Assembly (NCBI GenBank): GCA_946811185.2
Contig: OX328112.1
Location: 33,987,323-34,051,322, forward strand
Origin: Hippopus hippopus
Lineage: Eukaryota > Mollusca > Bivalvia > Cardiida > Cardiidae
Direction of reading: 5' to 3'
DNA: 64,000 nucleotides
Numbering within the stretch: the first letter of the stretch is position 1; each line of letters opens with the position of its first letter. Position numbers and translations under genes: made by a program. The notes under the pieces were generated by a model, which made no database searches, was not told where the DNA came from, and saw only the letters and a list, made by a program, of their open reading frames with translations. Of this stretch, positions 11,086-26,000 are shown in pieces.

Positions 11086-14000
11086 CTGTTGCAAAAAATA
11101 CAGAAAATTTAATCCCGTACCTACCAATCCTGTCATTTTACAATCTTCAGAAAATATGATTCAAAAAACATTGTGGGAATAGAAGGTAATGCTGAAAACC
11201 AGTGTTTTCTCTTTTTTCCAGATTCAAAGATACCAGTAAATCCCATCATTTGAGAACTTTAACTCTTTACCACAGGATACCAAGTTTGAAGACCCTGAGG
11301 AAGAAAGCTTTTGAAAACATTGTGGGAAAAGCAAATCACCAGTAGCAAGCATTTTCTCTCTTTCCCATGATATTTTCTACCCTATTAAATAAAAATTCCA
11401 TCCTTTAACCCATCTTTATTTTGATGTCTGCAAGTGCTTTCAAATAGGACAAATCAAAAAATCTGCCATCTTGTAAAGGATTAACAATTACATTACTTTA
11501 CAACCCTTACAAAATGTATCAAAAACATTGTGGGTAAAGGAGAAAATGCTGGTAACCAGCATTTTCATTTTTGTCTACACATTCAAAGATAACTACCATC
11601 ACTTGAGAAACCTTTAATCTTTACCAAACGACAAAATTTTAGACTACTCCAAATTGAAAGCATTAGCAGAAGACAAATGTTAACTCTTTACCAAATGACA
11701 AAATTTTAGACTGGTCCAAATTGAAAGCACTTGCAGACGACAAAATAAACGTAACCCAAAAATCAAAATTTGTTTCGAGAATGGTAGAAAACATTGTGGG
11801 AAGAGGAGAAAATGCTGGTTACCAGCATTTTCTCCTCTTCCTGCAATGTTTTCAAAAGGCTTCTATCTCAGGGTCGTAAAAACCAGGGATTGTTTGGTAA
11901 AGGGTTAAACAAATTATGAGTAGAGGCTGTTGGAAAATATTTTAGGAAAAGTAGACAAATTCTGGTGACCAATATTTTCTTCTTTTCCCACATTGTTTTC
12001 TACCTTTCACTTTCAGATTTTTTGTCTGCAGATGGTTTCAACTTGAAAGAGTCATTTACCTATCTTTGCTATCTTTGTTCAAAACTTGTGCCTCACATTC
12101 CTTGACTTGATATGAAAAAGAAAAAAAAATCAGTTTTTGCAAATTTTCAGAAAAACTTATATGTATCTTACCATTTTCTAGACCTTTCCTCAGTTCCAAT
12201 AAACTATTAAAGGACAGTGAAGCCACATGGGGCTTGCCCCATCTATCTGCCCCTTCTTCGACATCTTCTTCAAACTTGATCCAACGAGCTTTTTCCCGCC
12301 ACTCTATTTCATTAGCATCACTGGTGAACAGTTCATCTAATTCTACAAATACCTGAAAGTATACCAGAATACAACATAAAATACAGGAGAATCAACTAGA
12401 GCTGCCACTGAACGTGACTTTGACCAGCGCTTTGACAGAAACAGGCAATTTAACAAAAAATTTTCTAAGTTTAAGGGGAGATTACCCTTAAATCACAGGG
12501 AGCAGATGATTGAAAACTGCGTCTTGCACAACTTCAGTATACGATCAATGTATCAACAAACTTTCAATACAATAGCAGCAAAACTGTAGGAAGAGTTCGC
12601 GACACAAAATTACTAGTATTTTGTACACAGACAGACACACGGACGGACGGACAGACAGGCTGATTCCAGTATACCCCCGAAAACATTCGTTTTGCGGGGG
12701 TATAATGAATTGCGACGATGAACCTATACGAGGCTATCTTCTTGAAATGGACAATACAATAAGATCTAAACATGTTTGTTTAACCTCTAACAAATACTCC
12801 AGTACTTTTAGGTCAAGAAAGAAGAAACTGTTTTGCAAACATTACGGAAAAATTAGAGAATCCCCAAAATCAGCATTTCTCCATATTCCTACAATAATTT
12901 TCTACTTTTACAAAGACAAGTGCAATAATTTTCACATTTATCATCTGCAAATGCTTTAACCCCTTACCAAACAATCCCGACTTTTAACGACCCTGAGAAA
13001 GAAGCCTTTTGAAAATATTGTGGGAAAAGGAGAAAACGCTGGTAACCAGCATTTTCTCCTTTTCCCACAATGTTTTCTACCCTTCCAAAAAGAGCTTCTT
13101 TTTTTCAGTCACTTTTATTTTGTCGTCTGCTAATGCTTTCAATTTTGACTGGTCTAAAATTTTGTCGTTTGGTAACGAGTTAAATGAGAACTATCTCAAG
13201 ACTTAGTTTTGCTGTGGGGTGAACACAATTTCACTGGCTTTTGTAGAAAGTGTACATCTAGATCAGACTACACAGAAAAATCATCCAGAGCTGCCATTTA
13301 ACTCTTTACCAAATGACAAATTTTTGAACTGGACCAAATTCAAAACATCTGCAGACAACAAATTAAATCTTGTTAATATGATGATTTCTGACTTTGATAG
13401 AGTAGAAAATATTGCGGGAATAGGAGAAAATGCTGGTTACCAACATTTTCTCCTTTTCCCACAATGTTTTCTATAGGCTTCTTTCTCAGGGTCGTTAAAA
13501 GTCGGGATTGTGTGGTAAAGAGTTAAACGACAATGAAAAAACTTTCCATACAAAATGCAATACAAACAATACCCTACAGACTTCAGATATTTATCAGCAA
13601 CTGAGCAAACAGTGTTAACATTAAAATATTTCAATATAATCATTTCTCACATAACCTCTTTTCTTTTTTTAGCATGCTAGAAGTAAAGATAGACTTTCAT
13701 ATTATAGACACAACCATTAACAGTTTACCAAATAACAAAATTTCAGACTGGTCCAAATTGAAAGATGACATTTGAAAGTAGATAAAATGATGGCGCCTGT
13801 CTTGGTTACCAGCATTTTTTGCTTTTTCCACAACATTTTCAAAGGAATTCCTTCTCAGGGTCGGTAAGAACTTGGGATCTTATGGTTTATCAAATTTTCA
13901 AAATGGATGAAAATCTGATGGAGCAAGATCAGGTGAATAAGGCAGATGTTCAATCAATTCAAAGCCACAATCATTAATGGCAGCCACGGCAATGACAGAC

Positions 14001-17000
14001 TCATGAATAGGGGCCTTGTCCTGGTGAAACAACTGACCTTTACTAAGTCATTTGCCTTGTTTACTTACAAGTGCTACTTGTTTGATATAAACTGACCAAA
14101 TGACACCAGTCTTAAAGCACATAGAGTTAAATACTGTAAAACCTGACATGTTTGCTTCATTGAAATCTTTGCAATTTTTGTGTATTGATAAAAATTGAAC
14201 AGATATCTGCCAGCATAAATTTTAGGTACATTTTACCTAGACACAGGGTCATGTGGAGCAACTGATTGGGTCTCTTTTCGACCTCAATGAGTGCCTTCTT
14301 TCATCAAAGTTGACCAGAAAACCAGTCTAGTGGTGGGTAAAACAGAAAATTAAACACATTTCGTAGTAGTAAAATGGAGATTTATCAAACTGAAAAACGT
14401 CTGTTGCAGTTTTCGCAGAAATTTAAATATGCCTAAAGTCAGTATTTTGTATTTCTCAAAATTTTAGACCCGCATTAATATCCACTTTACGGTAGTCAGA
14501 GAACAATAGAGCTGAAAAAAGACATTTCTATTCAACTCCTTCAATACAGGGCTCACAACTTATCAATCAGCCCTCATGCAGTTGGAACTAAAAAGACAAC
14601 GGGAAAATTAAGATTTCCTACCTCATGAGGACTGTGATCAAACTTTCTTGTAGGTTTTGGGTATTTCTTGGAACCTTTGTCCGAACGTCCAATATACACA
14701 ACTGATGATACTGTCTTGTGCTTTTTCCGTCCAATCTTGTGTTTTCGAAACCCTTGTAAATTCTCCATTCTGTGAGCTTTAAAAGGATGAAAATAAAACT
14801 TTTTATAGACCATAGAAACCCCCCTAAAAACAAGCAATTATATAAATAATCATCTTGCTGTCAGTTTTTTGGCCAAAAATCTCAATCAAAAGTTTTGCAA
14901 TTTATTGGCCCAGTAGCAGACAAAAGTAATCAGTATGGGTGCTAAAATGCATTTAAATCTAAATCATACCATTTAAAAGTATTAAAATTATTATGAAGAT
15001 GACAATCTCTTTTTGTACTGTTGTTCCAAAAGTTAGTCGCCGGCAGAAAAATGTACTATAAAACTAGGTCAAAATTAGCCAAGTCACTCTATCTTTTGTT
15101 TACTTTCTACCTAATTCTCAATCTTATCAGAACACTTAATCAGCCTGCTTGTTTATGAATTTTGAGTAAAATAAGTTTTAAAAGCTGCATAATTTCATCT
15201 GCATGTGACAAAGCTATTTGTGCCATGCTCTGTGAAAAGCGTGTTTAATGCATCTGCTAAAAAATATTGACCGAGGTAAGCCAGCACAGTCCTTGCAACC
15301 TGACCTTGTCAGAGCTTTTTGCTTCTGATAAATCTTTTTGCATGCCAAGGACCATTCTATCATGATTCAATCACAGAAAATGGGTTTAAAGGATCCATAA
15401 TTATGCGATGACTTGCTTTGTATTGTACATCACAGAGATGCGGAGTAACTCTTTTCTACCCAATCCAAGGTTTTAACAAAGCTGAGTAAGAAGCCTTTAG
15501 AAAAAGTGTAGGGAAAAAGAAGACAATGCTGGTAACCAGCATTTTCTCCTTTTCTCACAGTGTTTTCTAACTGTTCAAAGACTGATGCTATTATTTGAAA
15601 AACATTTTAATTGTTGTCAGTAAGTTCCTGCCATATAAGGAAAATTTTCTTATCTGGGAACCAGTCTAAAATTTTGCTATCTGGTATTTAAAGACTTACC
15701 CCTTCAATAAACAATCCCGACTTTTAACGACCCTGAGGAAAGAAGCCTTGAAAACACTGTGGGAAAAGAATAAAATGCGAGTAACAAGCATTTTCTCTTT
15801 TTCCCACAAGTTTTTCTACCTTATTCAAGACAAGGTCCATCATTTGAGTGAGGTCTAAACTGTTGTCTGCAAATACTTTCAGTTTGGACAAGTTGACATT
15901 TTTGTGGTTTGGTAAAGAGTTAAACCCCCATTTTGCTAGAGCATGGCTAATTTATACAAAGGAGGCAAAAGCTGACAGTATATGAAAGGACCTGTTTTTA
16001 TCACATAACATCCCTTGTTTTCAGTGTAATATACCCATTACGAATTTTCTTATCTTATACACGTTTGATATCGCAATTGTGTGACGTCATTTTTGACGTC
16101 ATTTTGTACGTATTTCATAGAAGTAAATGGATTTTATGGATATTACCGCGGGTGAATCTGTAAATGGTTTTGTATTATCTGATCTATATTTCGTGAAAGA
16201 AATATCGTTAAGTGATAAAAAGAATCTGACATTTGTTAGTGTTTGAGATAAAATTTTATTAAACTCGTCGAGGAAAAATGTTATTAAGCTCGCCAAAGGC
16301 TCGCTTAATAACATTTCCCTAGACTCATCTAATAAAATTTTATCTCAATAGCCAACTCATGTCAGATCCTATATATATATCAAAGTCATTTTGTAACACA
16401 CGGGACTTACAGGCCATCTCATCCTGATCGACTGACGGCAAATTCATTTCATCTTCCTCAAGTGGCGTACGACTTGGCATATCGCTTAGGTGCACATCGC
16501 TGCCCTTCTGTCGGCGATTCAACAGGTCTTGTTTGCCATAATGTTCGGAGCTTTTCTGATGATGTTTACGATGTCTGTGCCTTGATTCAGACCTAAAAAT
16601 TGTTATCATAATTATGTTTTCCATCTAACATTAAATTGTCAAAGGTGATATTGCATACAGAGCATTTCTTTTCAATCTGGATTGATTTGCGGATTGACTG
16701 ATTGAAAAGTGTTTAATAACATTTTTAACATTATTTCAGTTATGTTGCTGCAGCAAGTACACCTATCCTTACTTTCCTGGAAACTCTTTCACAATATTCT
16801 TCTTAGGCCACTGGCTGCTTTCCCACAAAACCATCATAGAAACAGTGACCAACAGTGAGAGGAATGAACCCTGTCACAATGACTTTTATGAATCCTTGGA
16901 AAGAAATTGGCCAAGCTGGGGATTTGAACCAGCAAACCCCTGTTTACAAGTCCCATTCACTACCCACTGCTTGGTATGTATGTTCTGGATACTGATATTC

Positions 17001-20000
17001 TAAATACTTCAAGTGAGCTCACTGACTGGTAGTATAAAGACTACCCTTACATATTTAAAAGGAGACTGGGAGGAAAAGTCACTGAGGACAAATTTCTTTT
17101 GAAGTAAGTAGTTTATCTGTTTTTTTTAGCAGATACAATACACACCACAAATTCTTAACTTACTATGCAGAAAACAGTTCCAGACCACAGAGTAATTGTG
17201 GCTTAAATAACCACATTTTGTCTTTGAAACAGTAGAAAGCACTGTTACCAACATTTTCTCCTTTTCCAATTATGTTTTCTTCTAGTGCAATGATAAATCG
17301 TGTAGTATGAGTTATACTAATTTGTCCTCTACAAATGCTTGAATTTGGACAGGTCTGAAATTTCGTCGCATTGTAAAAAGTTGAAGATTCAGACCGTTTT
17401 GTAAAGCCATGACTTGTTACCAAAATCTGCCCTTTTTTCCCCAAAGTGCTGTCAAAAGTTGTGTTACATAGGGTGGATAAAGCTGTCTTACAAAGGGTGT
17501 ATAAAGTTGTACTTTAAAGAGTCTAACTTCCCCAAATGTGATCTAAACCTGATGAGAATCATCCTGAAATTTCATTCTTTTAATCTTCAGTTAAGTTATT
17601 TCAAGTGAAATGAACTCTTGATTAGAGTCTGACATAGACTTAAAAAAGAATATTGCATGGTGCTCTTGACTTTAGATCTAAGTAACAAATTTTCAATCTA
17701 CTTCCTCCCTACTTCATCCTCAAAACACAGGTCAAAATAATCAGGAGTAGACAACAGAGATAAAAAAAAACTCCAATGAATCTCCTGCAAAATTGTTAGC
17801 AGAGAGATGGATTTAAACAAAAATGACCTATCAGTTTGTGTGTATGGTGTTTAACAGTCTTAAACATTATTTCAGTTATATTGCAGTTGCCAGTGCACCC
17901 ATCCATGCTTTTCAGGAGTCTCTAGCCATTACTTTGCACAATATTCTTCCAAAGCCACTGGCTGCTTTCCTGGCTTAGTAATCATTGAGAAAGTAACTTA
18001 AGTCAGCCCTCAGTAGTATAATCCCTTTGTTATCAAACAAAATAATTTGAGGCCAGTCCAAATTGATAGCATTTGCAGACAATAAAGTAAATGTGACTGA
18101 AAAATTGAATCTGTTTTGGGAAGGGTAGAAAACATTGTGGCTAAAGGAGAAAATGCTGGTTCCAGTATTTTCTCCTTTTCCCACAGTGTTTTCATAAGGC
18201 TTCTTTCTCAGGGTCGTTAAAAGTCGGGATAATGTAGTAAAAGGTTAATTTGCTATGTCAGTACCTTGGCACTTTAGGTGACATTCTGGGAGGTGGAGAC
18301 AATCTAGTCTCCCTGTTAGGTTCCTCCCCGTCAGAGCCCTCTTCCTGTCCCTCATGGTCTTCTACATCTTCTGCTCCTAGAATGAAAATAATCTGGTGAA
18401 ACATGGTAACTCATTATAACAAATATAACTTTTAACACAATTTGCTGTACTTTTTCAGTTTTTAGCATGAGTCTATCTCTAGTTAACACTTGTTGATCTC
18501 TGGTCAATGTCAAACATTAATCAAAGTGAAATGCTTCGAGACAATACACAGTTTCCATATTTTTTCATTTTATGATGAATTAGATGATTTAAGATTAAAA
18601 AAAAATAACAAGTATTTCTTGTCTCTAGAGCAATATTGTCTCTCCTGGATAGTTGATAAATGAGGCCTGAAATTAAATCTCAAACAAAATAACTTGACTT
18701 ACATGCAGCTGTCTAAATACATCAAAATTATTCCTTACATGATACATGGGATGTTTTGCATACAGTAAATGTTCACTTTCATCGTTTCTTTTTTATCTGA
18801 TCTTTTGTTTATGACCTTAAATTTAGAGACTTTGTAGCTAAATACCTATCTTCCAGATAGTCGCCATAGCACTGTAACAAACATTTAAATTTCATAATGC
18901 ATTTCAGTGATTCGTTTCTTCAAATAGTTTGGAGTTTACCATATTTTGAAATTACGTGATAATGGTATTTCTGAATAGATTATCTTCTGTCAAAAATTTG
19001 TTCTGGATTGATCGATTGATTGATTGAATTGGAGTTTAACGCCCTCTTAACAGCTTAGGTCATATCAAGGCGGTCAGTGCACCTATACGCATGTGTTTCC
19101 CAGTTTTCTCACACCAGTACTGACACAACTTTCTTTCAAAGTCGCAGACTAATTTCTCACATGCATCAGAGGTAAAAGCCGAAAAATCGCCAGAAAGAAA
19201 GTTCGCCTAAACCAGGTATTGAACTCACAACCACCAGGTCACAAGTCCGATACACTAACAACTGAGCTACCCCGGCCAGCATTTGTTTAGGAGTCACTTT
19301 ACATGTCTATATATCGTTGAACAATGACACAAGAAGTAATTTTCTTGATAACAAATCAAATAATGCAGTAATAAGGTTTCCATTATCTATACATATATAG
19401 AATACATTAAAGCATGCGTACAAACATCCACACCAACTTGTAACAAAATATAATTCAACCCAATCCAACAAACAGATGATTATGCATTGTTTGTAATTCA
19501 CTGTTACATGGTTTGTAATCTGAAAATGGTTCTCCCTCTCATAGTGGTTTAGGTGATAGATTTGTGATTAAGAAAAATGGGTCTGATCCTAGACATGACC
19601 TTATCACATAACCTCCCTTGTTTTCAGTGTAATGTATCCATCACAAATTTCCTTATCTTATACACGTTTGATATAACAATTGTGTGATGTCATTTTCGAC
19701 ATCATTTTGTACGTATATCATAGAAGTGAATGGGATTTTATGGATATTACCGCGGGTGCATCTATAGATGGTTTTGCATCTTCTGATCTATAATTTGTTA
19801 AATATCGTTATGTGATAAAAAGAATCTGATATTTGTTGGCATTTGAGATAAATTTTATTAAACTCATCAAGGGGAAAAAAAAAAATTATCTCAAACACCA
19901 ACTCATGTCAGATCCTATGTATCATCTTCCTCTAAAAAGCTTGTTCAGTTAAACAGCACTACAATTTTGTGTTTTGTAATTTTCACAACCACTATCATGT

Positions 20001-23000
20001 TGTGTGCTTATTTACTGACTGCCAAAATGTCTTCCAGACAATCATTTGCCTTTATGAAAATGCCACTCTTTAAAAGTGTTAAGTACAAAGATACTCAACT
20101 TAATATACCTATATATGATACAAAAAATATATATAAATACTATAAAGCATTGAGTATACCTGTCCTTGTATTTGAAGATAATGGACTACTAGAAAGTTAT
20201 ATCAATATATCAAATATACATGGTACAGAAGGGCCACTGTATAATGACAGTATAATGGCAAATGTTTTTAATTATGGTATAATGGCAATTGCTCTTAATT
20301 ACAGTATAATGGCAAATGTTCCTCATTATGGTATAATGACAATTCTTCTTGATTAAAGTATAATGGGAATGGTTCTTAATTATGGTATAATGGCAACTGT
20401 CTGTAGTTGGGGTATAATGGCAACCGTTTATATTATAGTATAATGGCAATTGTTCCTAATTCCACTATAATGGCAAGTGTTCTCATTAATCTAGGCAGTA
20501 TAAATTTATATATAAATTTACAAGTAAATTGCTGTGTATTGCTTTGACAGTGCACCTATTTATACTTTCCCCTCTTTTTTTAGGGGGGGTATAAAACTGG
20601 GATTTGAATCCATGACCTTCAAATGACTACCTGCAACTCTACCAACTACCCAGGAAACTGTTATTCTTCCCTTGTGAAAATATTCTTATCCTTTGTTACA
20701 CAATCATAATATCTATTCTGGTACTAACAGAAAAATTACTCACAGCTGGGTAATTCCTAGTGTTTTCAACATGTATTTTGATCTGTAACTTAGCTATAAA
20801 GCCATCTTTGTACTCTTATGAAAATTACTGGTCTTTGTTTAGATCTTCACAAGAATTTACAAAGACAAAATCTGATTGGATACCACATAAAATGAGGGAC
20901 ACCAATTATTGGGCATTATTAAGTAAAACAAATCTGAAAAGCAGCCATTCACCATGCAAAAAAGTATTTGTTAATTATTTCTTTACCAGGAGACAAAATT
21001 CTAGACTTGTCTACATTGAAAGCACTTGCAGATGACAAAAGTTGCCAAAACAATTGGATATGCAAAAGTTGAAATATTGTTGAAAGTGCCTCAAGCTTTT
21101 TCCTTTCATACATGTTTCCAAATCTTTCTCCTCAGTGTCACAGAAACACAATCATGATGATTTGGTAAAAGGTTAAACAGAACTCCAAACAGTGGGAGTG
21201 ATTTTGATTTCAAAACTGAATATATTAATTATTCTCCACTAAATCCTATGTTATGGGTACCCATTAGAATCATCTCATTGAGACGATTCTAATGAGTACC
21301 CACAACATAGAGTTTGAAAGAGAAATAATGAATTTAGGGTATACTCCCTGTTATCTGGAGTTCTGGGTTAGACATATTTTGTAAACTATCCCTATGTTCC
21401 TCCAGTTATAAAACAATCTAACTAGAAAACTGTGCTAGCATGCACAACTAACATACTGGAGTAAATACTGAGGATGCTTGCCAACTGTCTCAAAACTTTC
21501 AGTACTTTGATAATGGTTAAACTCTTTATGACACGACAAAATTTTAGACTTGTCCAAATTAAAAGCATTTGAAGACTGCAGATTAAATGTGGATTAAATG
21601 TGGATTAAATGATGAAATGTGACTTTGAAAGACTAAAAACCATTGTGGGAAAAGGAGTAAATGCTGCTAATCAGCATTCTCTCCATTACCCACAATGACT
21701 TCGAAAGTTTTATTTGTCAGGGTTGTTAAAACTCAGGACTGTGTGGTAAAGGGTTAAATACCAGGTTAGATTATTTTGGATTTACACTGTGCAGTTTTCC
21801 TTCTGACCACAATTAAGTCATGCTCTGTGAAAAAGGCAGTTAATGCATCTGGATACAGTATCAATTTTGGTTAGCATGTCCAGTCTGCGCAGCCTGACCT
21901 GCATGCCAAAAGAACATTCTACCTCATAATTCATTTGATTGTTGGGCAATTCAGATTTTATGGATCCATAATTATATGATGACTTTCATCAATCCCCCAT
22001 TCTTAGAGGGCCACTCATAAATGTATTTTATCAGTCAATGATCAAGCATATGTTGTAATTTCAAGGCTGCCTTTGTAATAAAATCTGGCAAAGAAATATA
22101 CAATGTAAATCCAAGATTGGATTGTACATTTTGTGCAGTCTGACAGAATGTGCAGTCTAATCTTGATCTACACTGCTTGCGTAACTAAATCGGAGTTCAA
22201 TATTTTATGAGTTCAAAATCGTGCAACAAAATAATGACAGTGAAGGAGACAGTGGGCAAGCATTTTACATTCATCAAAAGTCACTAAAATCATATACCAT
22301 TTTCAATTTCTGGAAATTGCAAAACAAAAAAAAAGCGTAAACATCACAATTTCTAAAACTAAACAATCAAACGCAATTAAACAAAAGTAATTAAGCAGCA
22401 TGAAACATGAGCGGTAATTCCAATCATATAATTCTAAATAAGTTCTTGTAATTAGGGGGGCAGTAAACATAAAAGGAAGGATAATACTTGTAGTATATTT
22501 GTTCTTTAACACAAAAATTCCAACTTTTGATGGTCCTGGAAATTGTTGTGAAGATGACAATCTGTTATTGTATGCTGAGTCTAAATGTTAGTCGCTGGCA
22601 GAGAAATTAATTTCAAAACTAGTTTAAAATTTGCCATGTCACTCTATCTTTTGTTTACTCTTTGTTTGATTCTAAAATTCATTTTTCTACCAGCAACTAA
22701 CACTTGGACCGACCACAAAATAAGAGATTGTCATGTTCGCAATATTTTCCAAACTTTTATATGGTATGATTTAAATGTATTTTAACACCTGCTTTGATTT
22801 TTTTGGCCGCTATATGGGTCTCTTGCACCTTTCCACTGAGCCAGAAGGACCCCAGATAATGTTCAGAAGCATGAAAGCTAGTTTCTGAACATTAGAAGAG
22901 AGATGTGTCAGAATCAAAACTGTAACCAAATCAGTTTTTTTTCCCCACAGATAAGCAAGCAGATTAAAGCTAAAACAGGGTGCATGCCTCACACATTGGT

Positions 23001-26000
23001 GAACATTCAAAGTTTTATAAATTATACCACTCCATGCATTCAAATACTCTAACTAAATACTCATAATATAAACACATAAGTTCACCTATCCATATTTCCA
23101 TATTAAACCCTTACAAAACAATCTATTATTTTTTCAACAATGGAAAAACAGGCTGTTGAAATCTTTGTGGAATACAGAGAAAATGGTTGCCAGCTTTTAG
23201 TCCTCTTCCAAAATGTTTAACAAATAACATGATTTGACCTTTTCCTATTTCGTCATCTGCGATTGCTGTCAATAAAGACCATTATGCAATTAACGTGGTC
23301 TGATAAATAATTAACTATTTACCATACAATTTCGATTTTTAAAGACCCTGAGGAAGAAGCTTTTTGAAAACATTGTGGGAAAAGGAAAAAATGCTGGTAA
23401 CCACCATTTTCTCCTTTCCCCACACTGTTTTCTTTACTTCCAACAGCAAATCATTTTCAGTGGCATTTAACTTGTTGTCTAAAAATGCTTTCAAAGGCGA
23501 CAATTCTAAAATTTTATCGTCTACTGGGACTGTGTGGTAAAGAGTTAACAGATGACAAAATTTTGAAACTGAAATTGACAACAATTACAGCCAACAAATC
23601 AAATACCACTCAAATTACGGGGATAGTCTTTTTTGAAAAGGTAGAAAAAATTGTGCTGGACGCAGCATTTTCACCTTTTTCCCACAATATTTTAATATGC
23701 CTTCTTCCTCAAGGTCATAAAAACACCTGAGTGTGTGATGGTCAGCTGTTGGATGAGAATTATGACATTTAACACCTACCTAACATAAATTTCACCCTGC
23801 CTTTCTCGTCATCCTCTGCTCTGTCTGGATAGCGGGAAAACTTTGTAGAAACAATTGGCTCGCTTCCACTGTCCGCAACAACCGAGTGCAAACCATCCTC
23901 AAACATTTCTGGAAATCCAGACTCCGAAGTCTGTCTGGAAAAGCTTTCAAAGCTCGGTGACCTTTCTTGGTGACCTTGAAGGTCAGACCCTGTAAGGTTA
24001 ATCGATTGATTTTGTAAGACTTTGTGTCTGTGCTACACAGCATGCAATGTTTCTATTTGTGGTAAACTCTTAGCATATTACGAACATTTAACCCTTTACC
24101 AAACGATCCCAAGTTTTAACAACCCTAGAGGAGAAGGCTTTTGGTATCCAGCATTTTACCCTTTATCCACAACATTTTCTATCATGTCAAAATAACTGAA
24201 GTTCATTGGTACCACTTTCAAATTTGTCTACTGCAGATGCTTTCAAATTTGGAAGGGTCTAAAATGTGTTGTTTGGATAAAGGTTCATAAATGTAAAATA
24301 TAACAACTATTAGAAAGGTAGCAAAGTATACTTCACCAATTCTATCAGTAAAGGATGTTGATTATTGTGAAACTGCTTTGTCTTGTCACTACCTTGTTTC
24401 TGTGATCGTGTTCAGTTTTTCTGATATTTGCCTCATTCTAAATAGAGTTGGCCAAGCCCCAGTAGCTCAGTTGGTAGCATACAGGACTTGAGAACACAAG
24501 GTCGCTGGTTCGATCCTCGGCTTGGCCAATTTCTTTCCGAGGATTGATGATAGTCATCGCAACGGGATTCATTCCTCTCCCTAAGCAGACCATTGTTTCG
24601 ACGATGGTTATGTGGGAAAGCAGCCAGTGGCTTGGAAAGAGTATTGTGCAGAGTACCGGTAAAAGAAACTCCAGGAAAGCATGAATAGGTGCAATGGCTG
24701 CCGTGATAAAACTGAAATAATGTTGAGAAGGGCATTAAACAAAATACAATCAATCTAAACTGAGTTTTCTGACTCTTTTGTGTGCAAGTCCCATCATTTA
24801 AGCTACATCGAACTTGTTGTCTGCAAATGCCTTCAAGTTGAACAAGTCAAAAAATTTGTCATTTGGTAAAAATTTAACTGTTTACCACACAAAAAAATGT
24901 AGGTTTGTCCTAAATTGAAAGCATTTGCATAGGACAATTAAAATGTAGCTCAAATGATTGAATTTGTCTTCAATAGGGTAGAAAACATTATGATTACCAG
25001 CATTTTCTCCTTTTCCAATGATGTTTTCAAAAAAGCTTTCTCAGGGTCATTAACACTCGGAATCGTGGATAGAGTTATTTTATTTAGCATGTGAATGTTA
25101 TTTTCAATTCTTCATTGTTTATCATACAACTGTATTTGAAATATTGCATTATGGGCTGGAGGCACATTGTGTGCCAATCCCATCATTTAAGCTACATCAA
25201 ACTTGTTAACTGCAAATGCCTTCAATTTGAACAGGTCACACATTTTTCTGTATAGTAAAGAAGCAAAGTTTCTCATACCAATATAGAACAGTCCTTGTTT
25301 TTTGGAGTCATCACTATCTGCTGGAGTAACAATAATTGGAATTTGGGGAACTTCTGTTTTAGGTCCTGTTGTTGTTGTTGTTGCTGGAACTGTTTGGTTT
25401 TCTTCTTCTTTCTCTAATGTCTGTCGTGGAAGCTTTGGAGAAAGTGTCTTGGAGCTTTGCTCATTTTTGTTTGGTTGACGTGAATCAACATCATCTAGAA
25501 GCTTGGTGCTTTCATCTGCAGAGTTTTCATCATCGCTTGTCTCACCTGATTCCTGATAAGGGTAAAAATGAATTACCAATTAAAAAATTAATCACTGACA
25601 TATGAAATATGATTGACCATTGACTTTCAGATATAATTATTTGCACTAAATATACCAATCAGTAAAAAATAATACTTGCAACAAGAAGGCTATGATGGCC
25701 CTGTATTTAGTGTATTGCTCCCACTGCCTAACAAATTGCATGTGCCATACACACAAATGGCACTGACAGTCAACAAAGTGTTAGAAATCTGTATTGCAAT
25801 TACAGCCCCCCAAAAAGTCAAGTCTTTTAAATATATAACCAAGATTATGAATACAACAAAACTAATCAAGTATAATTTACATAAAATGTCAATTACTCTG
25901 ACAAAGAGAGTTTCTACAACAAGATTTCCAACAACAAGAGGGCCATGATGGCCCTAAGTCGCTCACCTGAGTCTTTTGGTTGGTTGGTTGGTTGGTTGGT

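Larger units (their letters stand above)
11086..25278. other. SLC4A2-like: Introns between exons D and J
   Basis: Six introns of about 1.3, 5.4, 1.7, 1.6, 2.3 and 1.1 kb. They hold MITE copies (11259-11484, 11690-11908, 12956-13183, 13298-13526, 15445-15690, 15694-15923, about 17160-17390, 18018-18248, 21517-21757, 23311-23548, 24088-24290, 24874-25075), SINEs and SINE fragments (16690-16975, 17846-17975, 19003-19280, 24450-24754) and a hairpin-ended repeat (12395-12706). They also hold duplicated repeats (15998-16371, 19604-19917), a 27-bp minisatellite and a short hairpin (21249-21312). The stretches 13900-14570 and 22160-22800 show nothing firm. Confidence 0.6.

Noticed and set aside
16340..16410. 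Extension of the exon G frame past 16410
   Set aside because: A consensus GTAAGT donor at 16410 splices in phase to exon H. The extra codons are intron read-through.
23792..24043. Open minus-strand frame encoding GLTFKVTKKGHRALK-type peptide
   Set aside because: It overlaps exon E but in a frame that does not join exons D or F. The frame that fits the phases was chosen.
24455..24530. Possible functional tRNA gene
   Set aside because: A and B boxes are present, but the sequence continues into a SINE body with a target duplication and the cloverleaf stem is poor. The same applies to 60475-60545 and 31511-31605.
25369..25605. Plus-strand open frame over exon D
   Set aside because: It is antisense to a well-supported exon and leucine-rich because of the repetitive codons opposite. 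No independent support.
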